Of a stretch of DNA of 64,000 nt, positions 53,210 through 61,790 are shown piece after piece. The position numbers were made by a program, and so were the translations under genes. The DNA is from Chitinispirillales bacterium (GTDB lineage Bacteria; Fibrobacterota; Chitinivibrionia; Chitinivibrionales; Chitinispirillaceae). The stretch lies in assembly GCA_031254105.1 (NCBI GenBank), contig JAIRVB010000031.1, positions 29,581 to 93,580 of the forward strand. Reading direction: 5' to 3'. Below the pieces are notes generated by a model. It was not told where the DNA came from and searched no databases. It was given only the letters and a program-made list of their open reading frames with translations. How positions within the stretch are numbered: position 1 is the first letter of the stretch; each line of letters starts with the position of its first letter.

Positions 53210-54682
53210 ATGTATATAGTTCACGTAGCTTCAGAGTGCGCGCCGGTAGCAAAGGTCGGAGGGTTAGCTGATGTGATTTTCGGGCTCTCCTGGGAACACG
53301 CCATAAGGGGACACGATGTTGAGATCATTGTTCCAAAGTATGACTGCATGCGCTATGACCATGTTTGGGGAATGACAGTCAGCCACGGTGATCTGTGGGT
53401 GCCATGGTACGGCGGGGCGGTTCAATGCACTGTTTGGTTTGGATTTGTCCATGGCCGCAAAGTCTTTTTTATTGACCCTAATTCAAATGATAATTTTTTC
53501 AACCGTAAAACTTTTTACGGATGTCACGATGATGTGACGCGCTACGCGTTCTTCTGTAAGGCCGCCCTTGAGTTCATGCTCAAAAGCGGCAAGCGGCCCG
53601 ATGTGATCCATTGCCATGACTGGCAGACAGGACTTCTGCCTGTGCTTTTAGCTGATATATATCAGCACCATGGGATGTGGGGACAGAGAGTTTGTTATAC
53701 TGTTCACAATTTTAAGCATCAGGGGATATTCGGTCAGGATATACTTGCGGCAACCGGATTGGGCAGGCCGGAACATTATTTCAACATCAATCAGATGCGC
53801 GATGATAATAACAATACAGTTCTCAATTGCATGAAGGCTGGAATCGTCTATTCCAATTTTGTTACCACCGTCTCCCCCAAGCACGCCTGGGAAGCGCGGC
53901 ACACGCCGCAGGGGCACGGACTTGGGCATACGCTCAATGTGCATCAGGGTAAGTTTGGCGGAATTCTTAACGGAGTAGACTACAACACATGGAACCCTGA
54001 GCTTGACGCGTTTCTTCCAAGTCAATACGGTATGGAAACGCTTGATAAAAAATACCACAATAAGGATGCTCTGCGGGACAGGTTTTGGCTATACAAAAGC
54101 AGCAAGCCGATTATCTCTTATATAGGAAGACTTGATGACCAGAAGGGGCTAAACCTTATATGCCACGCGGCGCATTACGCTCTGGCTAAAGGCGCTCAGT
54201 TTGTTCTTCTTGGTTCTCCGTCAAACAATGCCAGCTACAACCAGTTCGCGCATTTGAGAAATCAACTCGGACAAAGTGTAGATTGTCATATCGAACTCGG
54301 CTTTAACGAAGAACTGTCTCATCTTATCTACGCGGGTTCCGACATGGTAGTTGTTCCAAGCGTTTTTGAGCCCTGCGGACTCACTCAGCTTATCGCTTTG
54401 CGTTACGGCACAGTTCCTATAGTACGCTCCGTGGGCGGGCTGGCTGATACTGTATTTGACAAAGACTACGCCTGCGCCGATATAAGTATGCGTAACGGTT
54501 TTACATTCAACGATTTTAACAATCAGGGACTTGAGTCCGCTATGGACAGAGCTGTCGGACTTTACTACGATTTTCCGCTTGATTTCCGTCAGCTCATGAT
54601 AAATGGAATGAAATCGGATTATTCATGGAATCATCCGGGTACGCATTATATGAATATTTACGATCTTATCAGATATAAATAA
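53210..54682 (+). CDS. glgA: Glycogen synthase (GT5)
   Basis: A 490-aa ADP/UDP-glucose-type glucosyltransferase. The N-terminal sugar-nucleotide site is AKVGGLADV, near residue 15. VIHCHDWQTGLLPVLL, FHNFKHQG-like TVHNFKHQGIFG and NGVDYNTWNP follow. The C-terminal half has SYIGRLDDQKGLNL and PSVFEPCGLTQLIALRYGTVPIVRSVGGLADTV, the catalytic EPCGL region. It extends alpha-1,4-glucan storage polymer. GGAGG lies 8 bases before the ATG. A GH57 enzyme follows 144 bp later, so the two form a glycogen locus. Confidence 0.95.
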   Translation: MYIVHVASECAPVAKVGGLADVIFGLSWEHAIRGHDVEIIVPKYDCMRYDHVWGMTVSHGDLWVPWYGGAVQCTVWFGFVHGRKVFFIDPNSNDNFFNRKTFYGCHDDVTRYAFFCKAALEFMLKSGKRPDVIHCHDWQTGLLPVLLADIYQHHGMWGQRVCYTVHNFKHQGIFGQDILAATGLGRPEHYFNINQMRDDNNNTVLNCMKAGIVYSNFVTTVSPKHAWEARHTPQGHGLGHTLNVHQGKFGGILNGVDYNTWNPELDAFLPSQYGMETLDKKYHNKDALRDRFWLYKSSKPIISYIGRLDDQKGLNLICHAAHYALAKGAQFVLLGSPSNNASYNQFAHLRNQLGQSVDCHIELGFNEELSHLIYAGSDMVVVPSVFEPCGLTQLIALRYGTVPIVRSVGGLADTVFDKDYACADISMRNGFTFNDFNNQGLESAMDRAVGLYYDFPLDFRQLMINGMKSDYSWNHPGTHYMNIYDLIRYK

Positions 54683-54689
54683 TACAGAA

Positions 54690-54780
54690 ATATGTCAAAA
54701 ACACTAACCAATACTACTTATTCCGGTATTTTTTGTTTTATTTCTGCATTCCGCCATTCTATTTCTGCGTTGATTGGCTA
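54690..54780. repeat. Repeat related to the CAATGCGGAAATA family
   Basis: Between glgA and the GH57 gene, CAGAAATATGTC and two TATTTCTGC boxes occur, the second within TATTTCTGCGTTGATTGGC (54761-54779), identical to 48940-48958. Confidence 0.55.
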
Positions 54781-54826
54781 AGAAAAACCAATAGTAATAA
54801 AACTAAATAAAGAAAGGGTACAAAAA

Positions 54827-56287
54827 ATGCAGGAAATTATCGATGGACTTCCCAACATCACCTCTGTAAAGGAAGTAGAAAAAGCTATCAAAGAGAGAGG
54901 CAGCCAAGCGCTTGACGCATCTGCGATGAGCAAAGTCCCTTTTGACAGAATCAAAAGCGCCTGCGCTATTGCGCTCCACATGCATCAGCCCCTTATCCCT
55001 GTCGGCGGCGGCGATCTGCGCACTGCGGATCTTATCAGTAACCTTCAGTATATGATGGATAATCAGGGCATAGGCGATAACCATAACGCGCCTGTATTCC
55101 ACTGGTGCTATAAGCGCATAGGAGAGTTCATCCCGCAGCTTGTGAGTGAAGGTAAAGAGCCGCGCGCAATGCTTGAATATTCCGGTGAACTTCTTTACGG
55201 ACTGCGCAAGATGGGGCTTAACGATGTGTTTGACAGTCTCATCAGAGTGACCACAGATCCCTCATTGCGCCACTGCGTAGAGTGGCTTGGATGCCCCTGG
55301 GGTCACGCTGTCGCGCCCTCAACTCCTGTACAGGATTATAGACTTAATGTAAAGGCGTGGCAGAGCAACTTCGCCGCTATTTTCGGAATGGATGCCTTAA
55401 AACGTGTGCGCGGATTTTCACCATCTGAAATGGCGCTGCCCAACCACCCTGACACCGCATATGAATTTGTAAAGACGCTTCGCGACTGCGGCTTTACATG
55501 GGTGCTTGTTCAGGAGCATACTGTAGAGCGCCCCGATAACGGTCACGGCATAGAAAACAAGCACATCCCTCACAGGCTTGTATGCAGAAACTCAAGCGGA
55601 GAAGAAACAAGCATTACCGCCATAATAAAAACTCAGGGCAGCGACACAAAGCTTGTCGCTCAAATGCAGCCATATTATGAAGCCCAAAGCCTCTCGCGCG
55701 CTACTTTGGCCGGCAAACAGATACCGCCGCTTGTAACGCAGATCGCGGACGGCGAAAACGGCGGTGTTATGATGAATGAGTTTCCGCCAAAATTCATGGA
55801 AGTGTCACGCATATCAACAGGTTCAGACACCCCTATGATGAACGCTACAGAATACTTACAGCATCTGGAAGCTATGGGCATAACCGAAAAAGATTTCCCG
55901 GCTGTTCAACCTCTCTTCCAGAAACGGATCTGGGACAGGATGAAACCAGGCGGAACAGATTCTAAAAAGCAGCTCGCTCAAACCATAGATGAACTCAAAA
56001 AAGAGGATGGACGCTTCCACATGGACGGCGGCAGCTGGACAAGCGATCTCTCCTGGGTCAATGGATACCAAAACGTCCTTGATCCTATGAATCAGCTGAG
56101 CGTGAAATTCGCGCAGAAAGTACTCGCCTCAAAAGTATCGCAGGATGATCCCAAGTACAGAAACGCGCTGTTTTATTTGTTGAACTCACAGACAAGCTGC
56201 TTCCGCTACTGGGGTCAGGGTACTTGGACTGACTACGCAAGAGAGATCTGCAGGCGCGGAATGGAGATCATTGATAACGATTTTTGA
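54827..56287 (+). CDS. Glycoside hydrolase family 57 enzyme
   Basis: A 486-aa GH57 protein. An N-terminal helical extension of about 45 residues precedes the (beta/alpha)7 barrel, which opens ALHMHQPLIPVGGG (His51-x-His53-Gln-Pro motif 1). RGFSPSEMALP carries the likely nucleophile Glu, and ADGENGG the acid/base region. GH57 covers amylases, 4-alpha-glucanotransferases and branching enzymes; the neighbour glgA points to glycogen branching or debranching, but the exact activity is open. AAAGGG lies upstream of the ATG. The stop is followed by a palindrome-bearing intergenic block. Confidence 0.9.
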   Translation: MQEIIDGLPNITSVKEVEKAIKERGSQALDASAMSKVPFDRIKSACAIALHMHQPLIPVGGGDLRTADLISNLQYMMDNQGIGDNHNAPVFHWCYKRIGEFIPQLVSEGKEPRAMLEYSGELLYGLRKMGLNDVFDSLIRVTTDPSLRHCVEWLGCPWGHAVAPSTPVQDYRLNVKAWQSNFAAIFGMDALKRVRGFSPSEMALPNHPDTAYEFVKTLRDCGFTWVLVQEHTVERPDNGHGIENKHIPHRLVCRNSSGEETSITAIIKTQGSDTKLVAQMQPYYEAQSLSRATLAGKQIPPLVTQIADGENGGVMMNEFPPKFMEVSRISTGSDTPMMNATEYLQHLEAMGITEKDFPAVQPLFQKRIWDRMKPGGTDSKKQLAQTIDELKKEDGRFHMDGGSWTSDLSWVNGYQNVLDPMNQLSVKFAQKVLASKVSQDDPKYRNALFYLLNSQTSCFRYWGQGTWTDYAREICRRGMEIIDNDF

Positions 56288-56342
56288 TAGTGATTATGGG
56301 GACTCGGGGCATGTTGCGCGTCCTTAGTACGCGGGGGTATGC

Positions 56343-56361
56343 GGGCGGCAGGCTGCCGCCC
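56343..56361. repeat. Perfect palindrome GGGCGGCAGGCTGCCGCCC
   Basis: An identical copy of 47873-47891, between the convergent GH57 gene and the GLUG-repeat gene. The block is bounded by TAGTGATTAT (about 56289) and its inverse ATAATCACTA (about 56399), so it may be an insertable cassette or bidirectional terminator. Confidence 0.8.
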
Positions 56362-56408
56362 TTACACCTGTAACAATGCCGATAGAACACGCATACCTAT
56401 AATCACTA

Positions 56409-58010
56409 CTAAAAACGGTTTTGCTTTACCCAGACGCTATCGCGCGAGTACTTCGCGATTTTCGGGTCTGAGTTTTTTGAGAAGAACCTTAATTCCGGGT
56501 AAGAGGAATCTGTGTAGTGTCCCTCCTTGAAGCAGTTCGGATTAAGGGTTGCGGCGAATTCGTCCGTGCTCATCTCTTCTGTTGTTTTAGCCCCGCCCGC
56601 TATAATTGACTGGCCGTTGCCGACAGCTTTATGCGTAATGGAAACAGAATCGTTAAAGAAGCAGTTTGAAACCTTATTGCAGTTTATGCCTGCAATGTCT
56701 CCGCAGTAGTCGTAGCTGTCCTTTACAATGCCGACATTATAGCAGCTGCTGATTTCGGTCATATTGTTTCCGCAGATCCCGCTGCCGTTTTCTATGTGAC
56801 CGGAATTATAGCAGTTTTTAATGACACCATAACCTGATATCCACGAGTCTCCCGTGATGCCTGTGCAGTTATTACCGGCTATTCCGCCTATGTAAACTCC
56901 CCGTTCGCCTTTTATATGTCCGGAGTTAAAACATTCGTCAATCGTTCCCAAATTAAATTCGCAGATTCCCGTGGAGTTTAACAACGCCGACATATTCCCT
57001 ATGTTAAAACAGTTAATTATTTCGCCTCCATTACAATTTCTGGAACATATGCCGGAAACACACCCCAATACGCTGTTCAGCGATTGTGAATTATACGAAT
57101 AGATTATCTTCCCCATATTCGCGTAACAAATCCCATATGAATTTATCGCGTCAAGGTATGAATCGTTGTGGCAGTTTTCTATAACTCCCTTATTCAAAAC
57201 GCAAATGCCGCTGCTGTTGCCGCCTGATATTGGAGCTTTGTTGTTGCTGTTTTTAATTAACGAATGATTTATGGTTACTAACGCGGCAGTGTGTTTGCCG
57301 GGTTTACACTCATCTTCCCGTATGGCGCAGCTATTGTGAACACAATCTATAACGCCATAATTTTCGTTTACTAACAGCGCATAGAAATCATCTTCGCTGT
57401 TTTTATTGATAACTATGCCGGAAAACGTGAGATTTTTTACCTCTCCTTCCAATCTGTCAAAAATGGGAAACGGATGCTGGGCGTTTATCTCAATATTATT
57501 GTTGTAACCGTCAAGAATCCCTTTGAATGTGAATTTTTGCGCGCTGTCAAAGTAAGACTGCCCAAGCTCTATATAATCAACAACACGAAACGCGCAGAAG
57601 GGATACTTTTGTAAAAGCTTAAAATCTTCCTCATTGCTTATTGTATAAGGGTCCTCAAGCGTACCGGAGCCGGAGGAGTGGTTCTTCACCACATTTATAT
57701 AATAAACCATCTCCTGCCCAGGCGACTCTTCACGTTCCGCTACATTGTAACGCTTAAATTTGATCTTCCCATGCTGGATTTTAGTCGCCAAAAATGAAAA
57801 TATAAATGTGCTTACAGAGGTCTTCTCCGTATTTGTAAGAACGACGCAATCAGGTATCTCCGAAAGGTACCAGGAGTAATTTTTCTGCGTTGCGTTAATA
57901 GCGATTGTAAAGTATTTCTTTACCCTGATCTCAATTTTGTTTCCGCTTGCGTCGCCATTTGTTTTAACCATTGAATCAACATGCTCGATGACAGACTCAT
58001 TTACAGCCAT
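56409..58010 (-). CDS. GLUG-repeat protein with I42/chagasin-like N-terminal domain, no signal peptide
   Basis: A 533-aa protein. Residues about 25-110 (KIEIRVKKYFTIAINATQKNYSWYLSE..., IQHGKIKFKRY) resemble the chagasin-like (I42) inhibitor fold, with KNYSW at the place of the L2 loop. About 115-475 are GLUG-type repeats of roughly 25 residues on the pattern GVIxNCYNSGHIxxxxxSGICGxN, which form beta-helices and are common in adhesins and secreted proteins. GGGAGGGAG precedes the ATG. No signal peptide is present. The I42 assignment rests on shape only. It converges on the GH57 gene. Confidence 0.75.
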   Translation of the reverse strand: MAVNESVIEHVDSMVKTNGDASGNKIEIRVKKYFTIAINATQKNYSWYLSEIPDCVVLTNTEKTSVSTFIFSFLATKIQHGKIKFKRYNVAEREESPGQEMVYYINVVKNHSSGSGTLEDPYTISNEEDFKLLQKYPFCAFRVVDYIELGQSYFDSAQKFTFKGILDGYNNNIEINAQHPFPIFDRLEGEVKNLTFSGIVINKNSEDDFYALLVNENYGVIDCVHNSCAIREDECKPGKHTAALVTINHSLIKNSNNKAPISGGNSSGICVLNKGVIENCHNDSYLDAINSYGICYANMGKIIYSYNSQSLNSVLGCVSGICSRNCNGGEIINCFNIGNMSALLNSTGICEFNLGTIDECFNSGHIKGERGVYIGGIAGNNCTGITGDSWISGYGVIKNCYNSGHIENGSGICGNNMTEISSCYNVGIVKDSYDYCGDIAGINCNKVSNCFFNDSVSITHKAVGNGQSIIAGGAKTTEEMSTDEFAATLNPNCFKEGHYTDSSYPELRFFSKNSDPKIAKYSRDSVWVKQNRF

Positions 58011-58151
58011 TGGTACTCCCTCCCTTGTAGATATGAATCACCTGTAACTAAAATAAAATTTACGCACGGTTAAGGCAATTTTTTTAATAAAAGTGATCAG
58101 TCCGAATTTCTACAAAATTAAAGTTACATTTTTAATTGAGACAACGCGCAG

Positions 58152-58898
58152 TCAGCGGTGAGTAGTTGAGTCCGCCGTAATCCTGTCCTCACTGCCCGCT
58201 GCTAACTTTTCTCCTCTTAATACCTCCTTCTTGCCCCCAAACCCGCAAACCTTTTCAAGTGAGAAGCCGGCGGCGGCCAAATCCCTTCTTACGTGTCCGG
58301 CTACGGTGTAGGTTGTCACTGTGCCGCCGGACACTGTCTTTGCGCCTATCGCGCTTAAAAGCTCGGTGCGCCAGATATCGGGATTTTTCTTTGGGCCGTG
58401 ACCATCAAGAAACCAAGCGTCGCAGGGCGCGTCAAGAGATAGAATCATATCAAGAGCCTCGCCTGCAAAGAGGCGCAGTTCTATTATTCCTGACTTTGCT
58501 TTGATAGCTGCTTGATGCCAGCCCGGCTTTGATATGTCAAGGCGCGAATAGGCTTCGCACATTTTTTGGATATGAGAATCAGCGCGATCCCGGAATCCTT
58601 CGAGGACACACTTCATTCTCTCAATACTCAAAGGATAGAGTTCAACCGAACTGTAATGGATTTTGTAATTTAAGTTTTCGCATGCTTCCAGTGTGTCAAT
58701 AAGCGCCGCCAAAACTCTTCCCGCGCCAAATCCTGTCTCCCCGATTCTGAATTCTTCACCGTTTCGGCAAGCTTCCCTCACCCGTTCCTCAACGCGGCTG
58801 CCTGACAAATGTATATGCCTGGCTTCCTCAAAAGCATCTACGACATCAAAATACCTGTCGTTATAATGTTCGTTAAGCAGATAAGGAGGAATTTGCAT
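58152..58898 (-). CDS. mnmD: MnmD-like tRNA methyltransferase
   Basis: A 248-aa SAM-dependent methyltransferase of the MnmC N-terminal (MnmD) type that makes mnm5s2U at the tRNA wobble position. Visible are LNEHYNDRYFD, GETGFGAGRVLAAL (SAM loop), the acidic SSVELYPLS strand end, and DAWFLDGHGPKKNPDIW, the signature catalytic segment. The stand-alone form lacks the oxidoreductase half of E. coli MnmC. No ribosome site is obvious at the ATG. It is the last clear housekeeping gene before the accessory end of the window. Confidence 0.9.
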   Translation of the reverse strand: MQIPPYLLNEHYNDRYFDVVDAFEEARHIHLSGSRVEERVREACRNGEEFRIGETGFGAGRVLAALIDTLEACENLNYKIHYSSVELYPLSIERMKCVLEGFRDRADSHIQKMCEAYSRLDISKPGWHQAAIKAKSGIIELRLFAGEALDMILSLDAPCDAWFLDGHGPKKNPDIWRTELLSAIGAKTVSGGTVTTYTVAGHVRRDLAAAGFSLEKVCGFGGKKEVLRGEKLAAGSEDRITADSTTHR

Positions 58899-59289
58899 TT
58901 TTTGGTAGTGATTATCAATGCGCGGGACTCATCGTCCTGCGTATAAAAAATAAAGGGCGCGATTAACCGCGCCGTACACTTGCAGAACGCGCGGACTTCC
59001 GTCCGCGCGCCGGCGTTACAAAATTATTAATATATTATATAAGATGCCAACAAATTGAGCTTCTTTGGTAACGCTTTGATACTCAACAAGATACATCGGC
59101 TTGAAAACTTGCACGGGTTAATCAAGTCACTATAAAATCACTATAACCATGATACACGGCCCCGTACACACTTTTTTTAACAGTTTTGTTTTTCAAATCA
59201 GCTTATATTGAATATACTTTATTGCGTATTATATTATTTGGAATTAAGATAGATGAAAAGAGAAAAAGGAGTCTTTACAGGGGGGGATT
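58899..59289. other. Palindrome-rich gap
   Basis: No gene in these 391 bases. Stem-loops follow one another: GCGGGACTCATCGTCCTGC (about 58922), GGCGCG/CGCGCC (58956-58973) and GCGCGGAC TTCC GTCCGCGC (58989-59008). The TAGTGATTATCA motif occurs at about 58916. Farther on the DNA becomes A/T-rich. Confidence 0.65.
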
Positions 59290-59439
59290 GTGACTATAAA
59301 TGAATTAATCAAAATATTGAGAAAGTTTCTTGGGTTGACACAAGCGGAATAGTACAGGGGCATCTCTTACAGTAAGAAAAAACGGGAAGAAAACCGTAAC
59401 GAAAAAACGATAAAAGTAATCTGTTCTGTTTTCTTATAG
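59290..59439 (+). pseudogene. Broken XRE-type HTH repressor remnant
   Basis: GTG at 59290 opens TINELIKILRKFLGLTQAE, then a TAG at 59350, then in the same frame ISYSKKKREENRNEKTIKV and ICSVF. This is the pattern of phage-repressor HTH proteins (RKxLGLTQxEFAxxLGISxxxxSKxExGERxPSEKTIKxIC) with about ten residues missing, a stop, and the IS630-like terminus (59436) at its end. Clearly dead. Confidence 0.55.
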
Positions 59440-60012
59440 TAATTCGACGGGAGCATGTTAAAATTGAAAAAAAGACGAAATACTACAAGGAGCGTAACAA
59501 GGGAGCACGAGGCGCATACACAGAAATGATATCATCGCTTCCTGCTCAATCTCTTATATATGTTGATGAAACAGGGGTTGATGAGTGTCTTTATCGTGAT
59601 AAATGCCGGTCAAAACGCGGGGTAAAAGTTTATGGCGGTATATCAGGGCGCAAATACAAGCGTACAAATATTGTTGCTGCTCAGTGTTGTGATAAGATAA
59701 TTGGGCCGATGGAGTATAACTGGACTACAGATCATCATGTATTTGAAACATGGTTTGAAAAAGTGTTGCTTAGGCAGCTGCCACAGGGTAAGACAATCAT
59801 AATGGATAATGCTTCTTTTCATCGAAAAAAAGTGTTGTGGGAACTTGCAGGAGAGGCAAAATGTGAAATCATTTTTTTACCTGCTTATTCACCGGATCTC
59901 AACCCTATAGAAAAAACATGGGCTAACTTGAAATCATTTTTGCGTAATTATGTTTTACGTTTTGACAATGTACAAGAGGATATAAAAGACTTCTTTTAAG
60001 TGGAATGACTAT
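59436..60012 (+). mobile_element. IS630-family derivative carrying only the DDE half of the transposase
   Basis: The left end TATAGTAATTCGAC (59436) and the right end AAGTGGAATGACTATA (59997-60012) are imperfect inverted repeats and resemble the ends of the MITE-like copies. The inside is an open frame (59400-59999) reading KKTKYYKERN, YVDETGVDE, MDNASFHRK and AYSPDLNPIEKTWANLKS, the IS630 DDE domain. The N-terminal HTH half of about 170 residues is missing. IS630 elements insert at TA, consistent with the TATA edges. Confidence 0.8.
59526..59999 (+). pseudogene. IS630-family transposase, catalytic half
   Basis: 157 residues from ATG 59526; the frame is open further upstream to 59400. The catalytic acids are all visible: Asp in LIYVDETG, Asp in IIMDNASFHR and Glu in NPIEKTW. 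A complete IS630 transposase is about 330-350 residues, so the DNA-binding N-terminus is absent. Alone it is unlikely to transpose, but it could act on its own ends if another copy supplies DNA binding. Codon use resembles the neighbours. Confidence 0.82.
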
Positions 60013-60481
60013 ACGCTCTTGTGTTTACGTTTTTCAAAGGTATTTTATGTGTTCAAAAAACGATAACTTTATGATAAGGGTTAGATTGTTTGGGAGTTTT
60101 TCAGTGTCGTGCTGCGCAAGAATATGAACCGAATAAGACAATGTGACTGGATAATTGACAAGAACCAAACGGCAAAAAAATTTGCGCAATTATATTGACA
60201 CTACCAATATTTCTGTATGTTTTTGGCCCCTTGCGCTCGTTTTCAGCTAAAATACGCCACTGCTTATTTGATCTCAAAAAAATTGAACGTAAAATTTACC
60301 ATCGCTTAAAAGGGCAGAGTTGAGGGTTAGATTTAACCATTTTGGCGAAAATGCGCAGTGGAAAGAGAGTTGTGCAATAAGCACGTACTAAAATTTCCCT
60401 TTTCTGTGACGACCCCTATAATATTTGAAGGATGGGGTATACTCCATCCTTATTGATGTTCATTTTCAGTAATGATATATT
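60013..60481. other. Gene-free stretch after the IS630 remnant
   Basis: No gene with support is seen in these 469 bases. Several short minus-strand frames lack start signals. A palindrome AAGGATGG...CCATCCTT (60428-60451) sits 30 bp past the lipoprotein gene and may end its transcript. Confidence 0.6.
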
Positions 60482-60916
60482 TTAATACCTTTTCTTACTC
60501 TTTTCCTCATAGTCGTTAATAATGACTAACCCTGTATCAGTCTCTATGATTGAAAATTTAAATCTATAGCCATCAGACGGAGTATCAACGGACCTACCAG
60601 AAAAATACCCGATACCCCCCATTTCTTTTTTAAATGAATCATAAAATAACATAAACTTAACATAACCCTCACGCACATCGCGAAGAGTAACTGTTAATTT
60701 TACACTCTTATAAGATGGAATTTTTTCTGTGGTTTCAACCTGCCAACCGTCATTTATTATTACCTGAATAGAATCTATCTCAGAACTTGTTTTGTTATTA
60801 AAAGTAAAATTCATTTCTCGGTAATTATCGCAACTAACCATAAACATCAAGACAGAAATTATGACAACGATATTTACAGTGATAAAAATTCTCGTTCTAT
60901 TATTGTTATTTCGCAT
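60482..60916 (-). CDS. Small probable lipoprotein of unknown function
   Basis: About 144 aa from ATG 60916 (a GTG two codons earlier is possible, but an AGCGGGGTG-like site fits the ATG). Signal peptide with lipobox FMVSC, mature N-terminus CDNYREMNFTFNNKTSSEI. Beta-rich sequence with GWQVETTEKIPSYKSVKLTVTLRDV. No family recognised. A/T-rich compared with the housekeeping part of the window, like its neighbours to the end of the window. Confidence 0.7.
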   Translation of the reverse strand: MRNNNNRTRIFITVNIVVIISVLMFMVSCDNYREMNFTFNNKTSSEIDSIQVIINDGWQVETTEKIPSYKSVKLTVTLRDVREGYVKFMLFYDSFKKEMGGIGYFSGRSVDTPSDGYRFKFSIIETDTGLVIINDYEEKSKKRY

Positions 60917-61037
60917 TTGCACCCCGCTTGGATAATAGTCGATATGTGATGTTTGGAGGATGGGGCAGACTCACCGCGAAAACCATTCCTCTTTTCTGAA
61001 TCTGACGATTCGTTTGCATTTCTTAAAGAATTGACAA

Positions 61038-61697
61038 CTAAATCTTAAAGCCTATTCCTATCTTGGCTGTTAAACCGTGGCTGAGATTTACATCCGCCTT
61101 TACCGCTTCATTATAAATGAGCGTCTCTCTGAAAGACTCAGCCCAATCTTCTTCATATTTATTCTTTAGTCCAATACCATATAACAATGTAGAACGCAGG
61201 TACATCTTTTTACTTAAATCGAAATCTGCGCCTGCACCGAATTTAATCCACAGTCTGCCCATTTTGTGAAGGTCAGCGTCATATATGTTTGATGTAAAGC
61301 GATACTCATAATAACTGCCAATAGCAGGAAATAACTTTACAGTTTCTAACAAACCAATTGGGTATTTTATTATAAAGCCAAAATTCGTGGAAATATATAG
61401 TATTTCACCCAAATCCCTTTTTAGCGATCTATTAAGATGTTCCTCTTTCACACTCTCATTCGCAATCATACAACCAATAGAAACCCCCACATACTTTGCG
61501 TCAAAAAAAACATTAACGCCGCCTGTATTATTAGGTGTAGTTATTTTAACTTTACCTAAAACTTCGGCAGGAAAATCAAGCGTAATCCCACCGCCAAAGT
61601 TGCTACTATAAAAAACTTCACCTCCAACGCTCATATCAAACGCCCAAATTGGCAATACAAAACCTGATATAACAATAGACAATAATACTTTCCTCAT
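61038..61697 (-). CDS. Outer-membrane beta-barrel-like protein
   Basis: A 219-aa protein with signal peptide (about 1-19, IWAF) and the alternating pattern of a small outer-membrane barrel: GGEVFYSSNFGGGITLDF, KYVGVSIGCMI, GSYYEYRF, WIKFGAGADFDLSKKMYLRSTLLYGIGL and a final TAKIGIGFKI. The ending Phe-Lys-Ile is a plausible barrel C-terminus. No family assigned. It follows the CBM3-like protein on the same strand after a likely terminator. Confidence 0.72.
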   Translation of the reverse strand: MRKVLLSIVISGFVLPIWAFDMSVGGEVFYSSNFGGGITLDFPAEVLGKVKITTPNNTGGVNVFFDAKYVGVSIGCMIANESVKEEHLNRSLKRDLGEILYISTNFGFIIKYPIGLLETVKLFPAIGSYYEYRFTSNIYDADLHKMGRLWIKFGAGADFDLSKKMYLRSTLLYGIGLKNKYEEDWAESFRETLIYNEAVKADVNLSHGLTAKIGIGFKI

Positions 61698-61721
61698 ATC
61701 ATACCCCGTTTATCATAACAA

Positions 61722-61745
61722 TGAAAAGGGGAGACAACCCCCCCT
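61722..61745 (-). terminator. Likely Rho-independent terminator of the CBM3-like gene
   Basis: On the minus strand AAGGGGGG and CCCCTT arms with TTGTCT between them are followed by TTTC. It lies about 45 bp after the stop of the large partial gene and 25 bp before the barrel gene. Confidence 0.6.
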
Positions 61746-61790
61746 TATTATATTAAAAAATACAGGAAATTTAGTAATAATAAAGACAGG

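Noticed and set aside
60013..60481. Possible further transposase debris after the IS630 remnant
   Set aside because: Translations in all frames are broken and no transposase motif is visible.
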